Numbered from the stretch's first letter, positions 6,498 to 15,511 are shown. The stretch is 20,231 bases of DNA from Methanoregula sp. (GCA_023228295.1 JALOBP010000059.1:1-20231), one strand, 5' to 3'. The notes: generated from the sequence alone by a model not told the origin. A program made the numbers and translations.

Positions 6498-8162
6498 TTA
6501 TTTCCGACCTGCACGTTTGTCCGGGAATAACTCATCAAACGATCTCTCATCCGGATTCAGGTACTTGATGCCCTTGATCCGCCCGGTCTTCCGGCCGACC
6601 CAGTAGATGATCATCGGCACGAAGACAACCGGCACCGACAGGTAAAGCGACCCGGACAGCTCGGGGTTGAATGCCAGCACAGCCAGGGCAATGATCTCAA
6701 GGACCATGCCGATCAGCACCGGCATCCATGGTGAGAGCGGGGCCGGGGCAATGATATCGGCATCCGTGTATCCCCGTTCATGGATGCGTTTCCGGAACTT
6801 CACCTGCGCCCAGCAGATGGAGATCCAGCAGATCGCACCGGTAAACGCCGAGACCGAGAGAAGCCAGATATAGAGCTGGCCTTCACCATTGGTGAACCAC
6901 CAGAGGGAGAGGACCAGCCAGCAGCACGCGAGCGTGACAAGCGTACCTACCATCGGTACGCAGTTCCGGTTGAGCTTCGAGAAGAATTTGGGTGCCATTC
7001 CTTCAAGAGAGAGGCCGTAAAGCGCCCGGACCGCGCCGTAGAACCCGCTGTTGGCGCAGGAGAACGCAGCCGTAAGAACGATGAACGAGAGGATCGCGGC
7101 GGCCTCCTGGAACCCGTACATGGAGAGTGCCGTTGAGAAGACGCTGTCGGTAAGGCCCGCATCAGCATACGGGATGATGAGGATGAGCAGGAGAATGGGC
7201 AGGATATCAACGCGGATGATCCGGTGGACTACCTGCCGGCAGGCTTTTGGCACCGTTACCTTGGGGTTCTGGGTCTCGGCTGCCGCAAGGCCTACTATCT
7301 CCGAGCCCTGGAAATTCACAAGTATCAGGGCCATATTGGCAACAAGGATGAATGCACCGGCGGGGAAGATATCGTCATACAGGTTACCGTTCGGAGGAAA
7401 CACCACGCTCGTCCCGATGAATCCCGCCGACCCGATAAGCCCAAGGACAATCAGCGCTGCAACAACACAGAAGATGACGTTGTGCACGATCTTGACGATT
7501 GCAAGGGAACTCTCAACCAAGCCAAAGCCCCCGACATGGATCAGGTTCAGGACCGTGATCATGATAAGGAACGCAACCGCCCAGAGGACAACCGGGACCT
7601 GCGACACAAAGACATGCATGATGATGCCGCCCGCCACGGCTTCCGAGGGGATGTACGCACACCAGTTAAACCAGTAACTCCAGCCGGTACCGACCGCCCA
7701 TGTCGGGGAGATGAACTCAGCAGAATAACTGATGAAATTGCCCTGCCGGGGAACATTAACCAGCAGTTCGGCAAACGATTGCATTACAGTCCAGATGATC
7801 AGGCCGCCAAGTGCATACAGCAGGATGACACTCGGGCCCATCTCATAGATGAGATACCCCGTCCCGAGAAAATAACAGGAGCCGATAATCCCGCCGATAG
7901 CAATCAGGTTTGCCATCCACGGCTGGATGCCGCGTTTCAGCCCGAACTCTCCCTGGGGCGGAAGGGGATCCCGGGGACGATGGTGATGGTCCCTGCTCTC
8001 CGAGATATCCTGTTGCTGGCGTTCCGGATCGGGAAAGGGAAATTCCAAATCATTCCCGTTGCGGGAGGGGTCCGGGGGGATCTCGTTCTTGGTCACGCGG
8101 CATTCACTGGTTCCGGCATCAATCCCACAGTGGTTATCATAACAGGAAAAAACATTTTTCAT
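6498..8162 (-). CDS. APC-superfamily amino-acid permease
   Basis: The product is a polytopic inner-membrane transporter, probably a proton- or sodium-coupled amino-acid importer or exchanger. About 12 hydrophobic segments follow a hydrophilic N-terminus. The first membrane part has the family-typical GIGGIIGSCYFLGTG-like pattern (here AIGGIIGSCYFLGTGYLI), followed by FAELLVNVPRQGNF and NFQGSEIVGLAAAETQNP, both typical of the amino-acid transporter (AAT/YfnA-like) group. The substrate cannot be read from sequence. The cytoplasmic N-terminus is unusually long (about 80 residues before the first helix), with three Cys in C-x4-C-x8-C spacing and a His/Arg/Pro stretch. I chose ATG 8162, giving 554 residues, over GTG 8180 because an A/T box (8183-8193) lies 26 bases before that ATG, the leaderless distance. 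Confidence 0.88.
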   Translation of the reverse strand: MKNVFSCYDNHCGIDAGTSECRVTKNEIPPDPSRNGNDLEFPFPDPERQQQDISESRDHHHRPRDPLPPQGEFGLKRGIQPWMANLIAIGGIIGSCYFLGTGYLIYEMGPSVILLYALGGLIIWTVMQSFAELLVNVPRQGNFISYSAEFISPTWAVGTGWSYWFNWCAYIPSEAVAGGIIMHVFVSQVPVVLWAVAFLIMITVLNLIHVGGFGLVESSLAIVKIVHNVIFCVVAALIVLGLIGSAGFIGTSVVFPPNGNLYDDIFPAGAFILVANMALILVNFQGSEIVGLAAAETQNPKVTVPKACRQVVHRIIRVDILPILLLILIIPYADAGLTDSVFSTALSMYGFQEAAAILSFIVLTAAFSCANSGFYGAVRALYGLSLEGMAPKFFSKLNRNCVPMVGTLVTLACCWLVLSLWWFTNGEGQLYIWLLSVSAFTGAICWISICWAQVKFRKRIHERGYTDADIIAPAPLSPWMPVLIGMVLEIIALAVLAFNPELSGSLYLSVPVVFVPMIIYWVGRKTGRIKGIKYLNPDERSFDELFPDKRAGRK

Positions 8163-8267
8163 TTTTCCCTGGGACTGCACCCGATAAAAAAAAGGATTGC
8201 GGGTGGAGGAAATCGCAAAACCATATTGCAGGTTTCCCGGTTTATCAGGCTGCTTGAGCCGACGTAC
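8163..8267 (-). promoter_or_regulatory. Permease promoter with box A at 8183-8193
   Basis: On the minus strand a T-run ending in ATC (plus 8183-8193) is centred 26 bases before ATG 8162. The remaining bases up to the rimI stop at 8268 contain no other signal I can support. Basis is spacing only. Confidence 0.4.
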
Positions 8268-8753
8268 CTAGAATCGGAACCACTTCATCATGACGAGCGC
8301 GTCTTCGCCATTGGCATAGTAACCCTCGATACCGAATACGTTCTGGTACCGCATGCGTCGGTAGAATTTTTGTGCTGCCGTGTTGGATACGCGCACCTCC
8401 AGCTGCACCGCGGTTGCAAGCTCCAGCGCGAACTGGTGCTCGGCCCGGGTGACGAGCAGGTGGCCGATCCCGCGGTGCCGGAAGCGGGGGCTCACGGCAA
8501 GGTTGCAGATATGACCATAGATATGCTCCCCGGTATCCTCGAGGGCCCCGACAAGGAAACCGGCAGTCTCGCCATCGCAGACAGCAACGAAATAGGTCGT
8601 GGGATAATAGGTGAGGGCTTCGAGAAAGACCCCCTGCTCCCACGGATCGATGAATGACTCATTCTCAATGGCAACAATCGCCCCGATATCGGTGGGTATG
8701 GCCCGCCGTATCTGCGGCTGGGTGGGCTGGACAATTTCACTGGGCTTGATCAT
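8268..8753 (-). CDS. rimI: RimI-type N-terminal protein acetyltransferase (GNAT)
   Basis: RimI/archaeal NAT enzymes transfer acetyl from acetyl-CoA to protein N-termini in the cytoplasm. The 161-residue form has the GNAT core: IRRAIPTDIGAIVAIENESF (15-34), NLAVSPRFRHRGIG (84-97) with the acetyl-CoA pyrophosphate loop R92-HRGIG97, LEVRVSNTAAQKFY (118-131), and the RimI C-terminal GEDALVMMKWF. Start ATG 8753 is preferred over GTG 8801. A TATA-like CCTATACA box (plus 8777-8784) is centred about 26 bases before 8753, and the 16 extra residues of the longer form are not family-like. Divergent from the DUF1015 gene and upstream of the permease on the same strand. Whether it acts on ribosomal proteins or broadly, as archaeal NATs do, cannot be told. 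Confidence 0.88.
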   Translation of the reverse strand: MIKPSEIVQPTQPQIRRAIPTDIGAIVAIENESFIDPWEQGVFLEALTYYPTTYFVAVCDGETAGFLVGALEDTGEHIYGHICNLAVSPRFRHRGIGHLLVTRAEHQFALELATAVQLEVRVSNTAAQKFYRRMRYQNVFGIEGYYANGEDALVMMKWFRF

Positions 8754-8907
8754 GGGTGCGGTACCGGTTTTTCTGGTGTATAGGATCCTGCGTACATTCA
8801 CATCAATATTGTTACTCCCACCCGGGTTTTGTGCGGAAAATTATATGGGAGCACGCCCAACTATTCACGGAAAGTATTAGAGATTTTTCTCGATTGGATG
8901 TGGGTGT
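8754..8907. promoter_or_regulatory. Divergent promoter region rimI / DUF1015
   Basis: On the minus strand a TATACA box (plus 8777-8782) sits about 26 bases before the rimI ATG. On the plus strand an AAAATTATAT element (8838-8847) lies about 65 bases before the DUF1015 ATG, and a GTGGGTG just before that ATG may bind the ribosome. Confidence 0.4.
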
Positions 8908-10173
8908 ATGGTCTGGATATATCGTTTTGCCGGTGTACGGCCGGAGCGTTCGGTGGCCCCGGCGATTGCCGCAGTCCCGTATGATGTCGTTACCGCGGAT
9001 GAGGCACGGGCGATTATTGCAAAGAACAATAAGAGTTTCCTGCGCGTGAGCCGGCCGGACGCCGAACTCGTAGATATACCGGCAAATGATCCGCGAATCT
9101 ACGAACGGGCACGCGAGAACTTTGTGGCGCTCCTCAAAAGCGGGGAGATGGAAAAAGATGACAACCCGGGTATGTACCTCTACCGCGTCCAGCAGAACGG
9201 CGACACATTCCTCGGGCTCTGCTGTTGTCTCGACGTGGAGGATTACCGGAACACCAGTATCCGCCGCCACGAACTGACCCGCTACGACAAGGAGGAGGAC
9301 CGCACCCGCCACATCGAGACCACGAAGACCCACAATGGCCCCGTGGTGCTCCTCTACCGGGACTCGGGGGATACATTTTCCTTCATTCGATCCCTCATCA
9401 CCCCCCAGTCGGTCCCGGATGCGGATGTCAAAACCCCGGACGGTGGCATCCACCAGGTCTTCCGGATCACCGATCCGTCAGCCCTTGACCGTCTCGAACA
9501 GGCATTCTCCGCCATTCCGGCGCTCTATATCGCTGACGGCCATCACCGGGCAAAATCTGCGGTCAATGTCGCCGACCACTATATTGCTGCAGGAAAACCC
9601 GTGGATGATGGGGTATCCCGCTTCATGGGGGTTATGTTCGCCCACAACAAGGTGAAGATCCACGGTTACAGCCGGCTGCTTGTTGACCTCGGTACCTTTA
9701 CCCACGACATGTTCCTCGACAACCTGAAAAAATATTTCGAGGTCAAGCCCTATGGCAGGATTAACGGCCGCGAGTTCAACATACGACCAAAGTGTGCAAA
9801 GCCCGAGAACTACCACATTGTCCACATGTATTTCGGGGGCCAATGGTACGAATGCACCCGCCTGATCGATAAGAAGGCCCCAAAACTTGAAGCCCTTGAC
9901 GTTGCCGTCCTCCAGACCTATGTGCTCGAAGGGTTGCTCGGGATCACCGATCCCCGCGCGGATGCACGGCTCCAGTACCTTGGTGGCGCCCGGCCGGTCG
10001 CAGACCTCGAGAAGCTCGTGGACAGAGGGCAGTACCAGCTCGCATTTGCCATGCAGCCGGTTAAGATCGAGACCGTCCTTACCATAGCAGATTCCGGCGG
10101 GGTCATGCCCCCGAAATCCACATGGTTTGAGCCCAAGCTCTTAAGCGGGCTCGTTGTTCATACCTTCGATTAA
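8908..10173 (+). CDS. DUF1015 family protein
   Basis: The 421-residue soluble protein matches the DUF1015 family over its full length. It has the opening IYRFAGVRPERSVAP and AVPYDVV, then SFLRVSRP (43-50), a central IRRHELTRYDKEEDRTRH stretch, and the hallmark IADGHHRAKSA around Asp210-His212-His213-Arg214. The conserved acidic, His and Arg residues suggest an enzyme, and the invariant DGHHR is the likely active-site feature. I know of no secure function for archaeal members. A connection to serine or phosphoserine metabolism has been suggested by gene neighbourhoods and by distant ParB/sulfiredoxin-like kinases, but this sequence does not prove it. The gene is followed after a short gap with its own promoter by hisG, so co-transcription is possible but not needed. 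Confidence 0.85.
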   Translation: MVWIYRFAGVRPERSVAPAIAAVPYDVVTADEARAIIAKNNKSFLRVSRPDAELVDIPANDPRIYERARENFVALLKSGEMEKDDNPGMYLYRVQQNGDTFLGLCCCLDVEDYRNTSIRRHELTRYDKEEDRTRHIETTKTHNGPVVLLYRDSGDTFSFIRSLITPQSVPDADVKTPDGGIHQVFRITDPSALDRLEQAFSAIPALYIADGHHRAKSAVNVADHYIAAGKPVDDGVSRFMGVMFAHNKVKIHGYSRLLVDLGTFTHDMFLDNLKKYFEVKPYGRINGREFNIRPKCAKPENYHIVHMYFGGQWYECTRLIDKKAPKLEALDVAVLQTYVLEGLLGITDPRADARLQYLGGARPVADLEKLVDRGQYQLAFAMQPVKIETVLTIADSGGVMPPKSTWFEPKLLSGLVVHTFD

Positions 10174-10185
10174 TCCAAACCCTTC

Positions 10186-10203
10186 TCCTTTATTGTTATA
10201 AAG
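10186..10203 (+). promoter_or_regulatory. Box A for hisG
   Basis: The element CTCCTTTATTGTTATAAAG lies in the 47-base gap after the DUF1015 stop. Its centre is 22-26 bases before ATG 10221 but only 10-14 before ATG 10209, so transcription would start at or near the second ATG. This supports a leaderless or near-leaderless hisG mRNA starting at 10221. Confidence 0.5.
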
Positions 10204-10220
10204 CGGCAATGGTTGAGGGT

Positions 10221-11093
10221 ATGATCACCATCGCCCTTCCCAAAGGCAGCCTTGAGGCGCAGACGCTCCAGCTTTTTAAGGAGGCTGACCTTGAGGTCAA
10301 GCGCACTGACCGTGACTACAATCCCCGCATCAACGATCCCCGTATCGGCAAGGTGAAGATCCTCCGCCCGCAGGAGATCCCCACCTACGTGGACAAGGGC
10401 TACTTCGATCTGGGCATATCGGGCCTTGACTGGATAACCGAAACCGGTTCGGATGTCGTGGAAGTGGCCAACCTCTCCTACAGCAAGACCGGTGAGGGGA
10501 ACGTCAAGATCGTGATCGCGGTCCACCGTGACGAGCCCATCGAGAACGTCAGCCAGATCCGGCCGGACAGCCGGGTCACGACCGAGTATCCCGAACTCAC
10601 AAAGAAGTTCTTCGAGGATCTCATGATCCCGGTCCAGATGTTCCACTCGTATGGTGCTTCTGAGGCAAAAGTCCCCGACTTAATGGACGTAGTCGTCGAC
10701 CTCACGGAAACGGGCACAACGCTCCGCAAGAACGGTCTCAAGATTATCGGCCAGATCATGGAATCCCACACCGCGATCATCGCGAACAAACAGTCATGGG
10801 CCGACCCGCAGAAGAGGAAGGAGATCGAGGAGATCAAAACCCTTCTCTTCGGGGTCATCGACGCCCGGAACAAGGTGCTCCTGACCATGAATGTCCCGAC
10901 TGCCTCGATGGAGCTGCTCGTTGCAGCCCTCCCGGCCATGAAAACGCCAACCGTAAGCCGGCTCCACGGGATCGACTATTACAGCATCCAGACCGTGGTC
11001 CAGAAGAGCGCGGTCAATGGCCTCATCCCGAAACTGAAGGCATGTGGTGCGGAAGATATCCTCGAGATCCCGATCACGAAGATTGTGCCGTGA
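10221..11093 (+). CDS. hisG: ATP phosphoribosyltransferase, long form
   Basis: HisG condenses ATP and PRPP to N1-(5-phosphoribosyl)-ATP, the first and feedback-controlled step of histidine synthesis. The 290-residue length and the C-terminal domain (about 215-290, with NVPTASMELLVAALPAMKTPTVS) mark the long, self-sufficient HisGL type, which binds histidine in an ACT-like domain and needs no HisZ. The catalytic part begins MITIALPKGSL, has GYFDLGISGLDW (60-71) and the PRPP-binding DLTETGTTLRKNGL (160-173). I chose ATG 10221 over 10209 because HisG proteins normally begin at this Met and the upstream box A is spaced for it. No other his gene lies nearby. A T-rich stretch follows the stop. Confidence 0.95.
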   Translation: MITIALPKGSLEAQTLQLFKEADLEVKRTDRDYNPRINDPRIGKVKILRPQEIPTYVDKGYFDLGISGLDWITETGSDVVEVANLSYSKTGEGNVKIVIAVHRDEPIENVSQIRPDSRVTTEYPELTKKFFEDLMIPVQMFHSYGASEAKVPDLMDVVVDLTETGTTLRKNGLKIIGQIMESHTAIIANKQSWADPQKRKEIEEIKTLLFGVIDARNKVLLTMNVPTASMELLVAALPAMKTPTVSRLHGIDYYSIQTVVQKSAVNGLIPKLKACGAEDILEIPITKIVP

Positions 11094-11114
11094 AAGCCGG
11101 CACAACAGTATCCC

Positions 11115-11130
11115 ACTATCTTTCTTTTTT
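11115..11130 (+). terminator. T-rich terminator after hisG
   Basis: The sequence ACTATCTTTCTTTTTT (11115-11130) begins about 20 bases after the hisG stop and is pyrimidine-rich with a final run of six T, as expected for an archaeal terminator. A second T6 run lies at about 11213-11218. Confidence 0.45.
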
Positions 11131-11403
11131 GCCGGATAACGGAATACCGTCTCATCCTGGAATTTGCCAGCCTTCCGTGACATCGCAGTGATGCACGGAT
11201 TCATGATTATCCTTTTTTCGTAATGGATGAATGGTATGCTGCCCGTGTTAGGTATTCTGATATTTTTCCGGCATGAGGACCAAAAAGTGCGACCCCGGGA
11301 AATCTACCATTCGGGGTTTATTGAACCAGGTAATATCTCCGGTCTGAGGCACCGGTTGGGAAAAAGAGTTGTTTTACTGCCGAATGCTCGTGAATCAGAA
11401 AAA
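11131..11403. other. Intergenic stretch without a supported gene
   Basis: These bases separate convergent hisG and the VWA-protein gene. An open frame from 11227 on the plus strand runs about 195 bases antisense into the VWA gene and shows no recognisable domain. A minus-strand run of five T (plus A-run 11361-11365) about 40 bases after the VWA-gene stop may be its terminator. I see no RNA gene or repeat here. Confidence 0.4.
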
Positions 11404-14400
11404 TTATTCGAGTTTGATATAGATGACATCGCTGGTCCCCTCAATACAGGTCGCAGCAGTTGTAAGCGGGGGTACTGCCCCTGCCTCAGGGGATGTTGTT
11501 ACGATTCGGAAATCCCAGCAGGTTCCCGGGGCCCATATCGTGGCATCCGCCAAGGGAAGATACCGGATAGTCTTAAGATCGGTTGCCGGCGAGGATAGTA
11601 CCATCGTGTCCACACCGGGGAGGTTCTGCCATGCATTTGTTCCTTCACGGCTGTACTGGACGGTTTCTGTTACAAGGCTGTTACCAGTATAATCAGTGAA
11701 CCACGCGAGTTTCCATTTGGATGGATCCACCTTCTCAACAATCAGGTCATGCAAAGCAAGGGATACCTGGGTAATTTCGGTATTCTGGCCCACTTCATTG
11801 ACTTTACATTCAATTGCAGGAATGAAGCTGGATACCGGATCGGCATCCGGATCCTTGAGATCTTTAAAGCTGACAAAGGATGAACTGTCCGGGCCGAAGA
11901 TACTGAATGATCCCGAATCGATCATTTTCAGGCGTAATGTTGCACTCCATGTCTGATCCAGCTTGATCTCGTTCACATTATATACGATCGGGGCGCCACT
12001 TTCCCACTCAGGCCCATCGTTATGAGTTCCAAAGAAAATACGCGTGTAATCCTTCACACCAGTCAGTTCATTTTCTACAAGAATGGAGTTGTTAATTACC
12101 GTGGATAGTTCATCTTCGGGGCCGGAACTCACATACTGATATTCCATATAGTCCTTGATCTCACCACCAAGTCCATCAGCAATGGTAATGTCACCGAAAT
12201 TCAGGTTTACCACAGTCTCGGCACCAGCGACATCTTTCAGTTTGCCGGCGATATCTTTGTATACATCTTCGATATTTGCCGAGGTGGCCGGGTAATATTG
12301 GCCTTCGGAATTTGTGGCAATACCCTGGAGAACAACTGGATCTGCTGTTGAACCTTCACCGAATCCGATCGTGAAAACCTTGATGCCTGCATTTTTTGCT
12401 GTAGTTCCCAGAGCGATCAGTTCCGCATTAGAGCCGTCAGTAGCTTCACCATCTGAAAGCAGGACAATTGCCTTCACCGCATTACTTCTTGCACGCGTTG
12501 ACTGAAGTTCCGCAATCGCTTTGATGAGACCAGCCTTCATAGGAGTACCACCGGCAGGAACCAGGGAATCAATCCCGGTATCGATGGCTGCGGAATCAGT
12601 CGTTAATACCTGAACGATCTGTACTTCATTCCAGTTATACAGCCCACTTCCCTTATACTGTGCTGAAACATACGTCGTATCATCGGATATATCCGAATCT
12701 TTTCCAGGCCCTAAATAGTATTTACCAGATATAGGGGGATAGGTTGCAGCCTTTACTAAGTTTCCTTGGCTACCAAACGCGATTAAGGCAATCTGGTCCT
12801 GAGCACCCAGTTGCTCAACGAATACCTTTGATGCAGTCATGACTTCTACCATCCGGTCCTCGGTATCTGTATCATCATACATCATACTGCCTGAACGATC
12901 GAGGAGGAGGACAACATCAATCGGATCCGGCCTGAGCGCTGCCCCGTCACCGGAGAGTTGTACCGTGATGTTGAGAAGGTCCCCGACATGTGCATTTGTA
13001 CAATCCATGGTAGCGGAGGTACTAATGTAAGGATAGTTCTTCCAGGTTAGCGTGATATCCTTGGTGATGGGATCTTTGCCAGTGGGCGTCCACGTTGCCT
13101 TTACCTTAAGGGTGCCAGTAGCCGTCGGATTGTAGTCATCCCCGTTGACAATAAAACCACCCGAGGTGAAGTGGGCGGTTGCATATCCTTCTGGTGCTGC
13201 TACCAGAACCGCTTGGGTTGGCAGGACATCCAGTGTAGGGGGTAGCAGGGGGTCTGCCGATACGTCTGGGACATAATCTCCCATTTCGAAGAATACCTCC
13301 TGACCCACTACCGGGTTACCTTTCGCGTCAATCACTCGAGCATTGAGGGTTGCTATGTTATTGGTAGTGCCAATAACATCTGAACTGACAAGATGCTGCG
13401 GATTCCCTGTTAATATAAGATCTACGGGTTCGTCAGATACATATGCGATCGACTGTGTACATGACCCAACCTCCCCGGTTTCCAAGCCAGTCATGGCATC
13501 CTTACATTTCACCTGGTCACTAATGGGGGTGGATGCGGTCAGGGTATACGTAGCGGCATAATCCCGTGCATTAAAGGTGAAGACGATATATCCATCATCG
13601 TTGGTTGTCAGGGTTCCGGTTATTTCATCAGGATCCGACCTGAATAACATGGACACGCCGGGTATTGTATTGCCGTATTTATCGGTTAGTGTATAGGTAA
13701 TTACCGCGTTGTTTTCCTCAAGCCCGTTTGCCGTGAAGGGTGAGAGTTCCCAATCAGAATTCCTCGCGGCGGTCTGTAAGAGATATACGGGTATACCATC
13801 AGTAATACCCGTTATTGTTTTTGTCTGGCCAACCGGCATTGAGTCTATCGGATCCATCCAGAGCTTATTGGAATCTCCTTTTATGGTAGATGCCCTGAAC
13901 GCGATGGATACCTTCCCTTCTGCATCGGTCAGGTAGGTTTTATCAGGAACGTATGTCCCGGCATCGTTTATTGCAGCACCAGCCTTTCCCGTCATGGTGA
14001 TATGGACGGATTCGGCGATGTTTTTGTTATCGACAGGGTTGTTCCAGCGATCAGTTACTCGGAGAATCGCCGTATCCTCTGTGCCCACCAGTACCTCATT
14101 TGGTATATTATCAAAGGTTGCAAATGCAGGAGTGTCGTGATCGATCTTCTGGCTGACGGACTTCGCTACCGGGATCGTGACACCATCTGCGGGATACGAG
14201 ATCGTTGCGAGTATGATCGCAGTGCCGCTTTTCGTGCTTGTGGTGAATACTGCGATTGCTTTCCCTGCGGCGTCCGATCTGACAACCGTGGGTTTCACTG
14301 GAGAGATCGTCCCGAGAGATGACGAGGCGTCATCCAGGGAGAAGACAACATCGGCATCCGGGATAGGAATATTGGTATCTGCATCTATCACAGTAACGGT

Positions 14401-14544
14401 AATCGTTGATTTGTCAAGCCCATTGTTGGCAACCAGCCATTCCTGACTGGTTTTAATCTGTGATCCATCAAGATTATATGCTGCAACAGAGCTGATTATC
14501 AGGGCAAGCCCGATTAGTCCGAGGATTATTCGATTCACGGTCAT
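11404..14544 (-). CDS. Large secreted protein with Ig-like repeats and a von Willebrand A domain
   Basis: A Sec-type signal peptide spans residues 1-22 (basic start, hydrophobic core, cleavage likely after VAA). Four Ig-like or invasin-type (Big_1-like) beta domains follow at about 45-125, 150-250, 275-370 and 390-510, each recognisable by patterns like VIDADTNIPIPDADV, VTDRWNNPVDN, LTDKYGNTIPGV and VIDAKGNPVVGQEV. A VWA domain (about 545-730) has a complete MIDAS site: DRSGS from Asp549, a GGTPM threonine, and LLSDGEA with Asp698. About 300 residues without a recognised domain end the protein. There is no C-terminal transmembrane anchor or sorting motif. A role in adhesion or surface assembly is inference. 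I chose ATG 14544 (1046 residues; AGAGGA directly before it) because the strong TATA at 14581-14590 would start transcription downstream of the alternative GTG 14580. Confidence 0.88.
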   Translation of the reverse strand: MTVNRIILGLIGLALIISSVAAYNLDGSQIKTSQEWLVANNGLDKSTITVTVIDADTNIPIPDADVVFSLDDASSSLGTISPVKPTVVRSDAAGKAIAVFTTSTKSGTAIILATISYPADGVTIPVAKSVSQKIDHDTPAFATFDNIPNEVLVGTEDTAILRVTDRWNNPVDNKNIAESVHITMTGKAGAAINDAGTYVPDKTYLTDAEGKVSIAFRASTIKGDSNKLWMDPIDSMPVGQTKTITGITDGIPVYLLQTAARNSDWELSPFTANGLEENNAVITYTLTDKYGNTIPGVSMLFRSDPDEITGTLTTNDDGYIVFTFNARDYAATYTLTASTPISDQVKCKDAMTGLETGEVGSCTQSIAYVSDEPVDLILTGNPQHLVSSDVIGTTNNIATLNARVIDAKGNPVVGQEVFFEMGDYVPDVSADPLLPPTLDVLPTQAVLVAAPEGYATAHFTSGGFIVNGDDYNPTATGTLKVKATWTPTGKDPITKDITLTWKNYPYISTSATMDCTNAHVGDLLNITVQLSGDGAALRPDPIDVVLLLDRSGSMMYDDTDTEDRMVEVMTASKVFVEQLGAQDQIALIAFGSQGNLVKAATYPPISGKYYLGPGKDSDISDDTTYVSAQYKGSGLYNWNEVQIVQVLTTDSAAIDTGIDSLVPAGGTPMKAGLIKAIAELQSTRARSNAVKAIVLLSDGEATDGSNAELIALGTTAKNAGIKVFTIGFGEGSTADPVVLQGIATNSEGQYYPATSANIEDVYKDIAGKLKDVAGAETVVNLNFGDITIADGLGGEIKDYMEYQYVSSGPEDELSTVINNSILVENELTGVKDYTRIFFGTHNDGPEWESGAPIVYNVNEIKLDQTWSATLRLKMIDSGSFSIFGPDSSSFVSFKDLKDPDADPVSSFIPAIECKVNEVGQNTEITQVSLALHDLIVEKVDPSKWKLAWFTDYTGNSLVTETVQYSREGTNAWQNLPGVDTMVLSSPATDLKTIRYLPLADATIWAPGTCWDFRIVTTSPEAGAVPPLTTAATCIEGTSDVIYIKLE

Positions 14545-14878
14545 TCCTCTCACACAGGTTACAGGTTTGGCGATGCACACTATATATATTTTTTTATTTT
14601 AAGATTCTCTTAAATTGATGTCGGATTGGTAAAATGGCCGGAATTTCTGGTTAGATCCATAGTATCACCTTCGGGCACATGTTTTTTATGGATACACCTA
14701 TTATTTGCTGGCAGATTCATGTTTCCTGCAGATCTTCTGGTGAGAGACACGGGATTTTTGGTTAAAGACCATAAATCGACTTATAGCTCTTAATCTGGCC
14801 ATTGGGGGAATAAATAAACCGATTACAAAAAACAAAAATTATATCATATCACATTCTTATAAACCCTGAGGCAGTTCC
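14545..14878. promoter_or_regulatory. Long A/T-rich divergent promoter region
   Basis: On the minus strand a TATATATATA-type box (14581-14590) sits about 40 bases before the VWA-protein ATG. On the plus strand two TATA-like elements (AATTATATCATATC at about 14837-14850, and CTTATAAA at 14856-14863) precede the pilin-like operon, whose first ATG has TGAGG at suitable spacing. ATCCATA (14655-14661) and TATGGAT (14687-14693) form inverted arms around 25 bases and could be a regulator site or a leader structure. No gene of 30 codons or more is convincing here. Confidence 0.5.
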
Positions 14879-15511
14879 ATGCGAAAAGCATTATATGTGG
14901 TTTTTTTCATCGTGGCAATCATAGCCATTCTTGGAATTACGGGGAACATCCCGCTCCCGTCTTCAACTCCATCACCTCAATCTGCAGATTCTTCACAAAA
15001 CCCGTCAGAAATCCCGGCCTCGTTCGCCATTTCCAATGAGACCAATAGAGACAGGTCGATGAATTTTGAGAAGGTTTTAGAGGAGATCTATTTTTATACA
15101 TACAGTCCGGTGAGTGCAACCCAGCCAAAGCCGGAAAAAATTGCCAGTGTACACCAGATCTACGGTTATGGAGTAGATGAAAACGGTGAGGCCGCCAGCT
15201 GGAGTGTTATTGTCCGGAACCAGGATCAGGCCACGCTGATAACCTATGCCAGTAGCTCTGACATAGATTCATATAACTGGCCGGGCAAATACCCCGAAAA
15301 AGAGATCAACCTCGTGGGGATCATCAAACCCAGGGAACTCATTGAGAAGAACCGTGACCTGATCGTCCCGAAAACAGGATCTATAAACACCGTGGTACGC
15401 GAACTGACCCTGGCAGAAGATACCTATTACTTCACCATAACCGAACAGGGAAATTCCAGAAAGCTCATATTCAATGCAACAACGGGGGCGTTGATTTCAT
15501 CCAATGACTGA
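14879..15511 (+). CDS. Membrane-anchored surface protein of unknown function, first gene of pilin-like operon
   Basis: I do not recognise the family. The 210-residue protein has a basic N-terminus (MRK), one hydrophobic helix (about 5-25), a Ser/Pro-rich linker (about 26-48) and then a soluble extracellular domain with mixed charge and beta-type patterns. The second half (VHQIYGYGVDENGEAASW through LIFNATTGALI) resembles a small PepSY-like or lipoprotein-like ligand fold only vaguely, so no function is assigned. Two N-glycosylation sequons (SNET, FNAT) are present. TGAGG lies 8 bases before the ATG. Its stop overlaps the next start by 8 bases, so the two genes are translationally coupled. The position at the head of the operon suggests a subunit or chaperone of the same surface structure. 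Confidence 0.75.
   Translation: MRKALYVVFFIVAIIAILGITGNIPLPSSTPSPQSADSSQNPSEIPASFAISNETNRDRSMNFEKVLEEIYFYTYSPVSATQPKPEKIASVHQIYGYGVDENGEAASWSVIVRNQDQATLITYASSSDIDSYNWPGKYPEKEINLVGIIKPRELIEKNRDLIVPKTGSINTVVRELTLAEDTYYFTITEQGNSRKLIFNATTGALISSND

Noticed and set aside
7224..8657. A 477-codon plus-strand open frame
   Set aside because: It runs antisense across the permease and rimI genes, both with strong family evidence. It has no recognisable domain and a composition typical of a reversed GC-rich gene.
11227..11598. A 123-codon plus-strand frame after hisG
   Set aside because: More than half is antisense to the VWA-protein gene. I recognise nothing in it, and no promoter or ribosome site is convincing.
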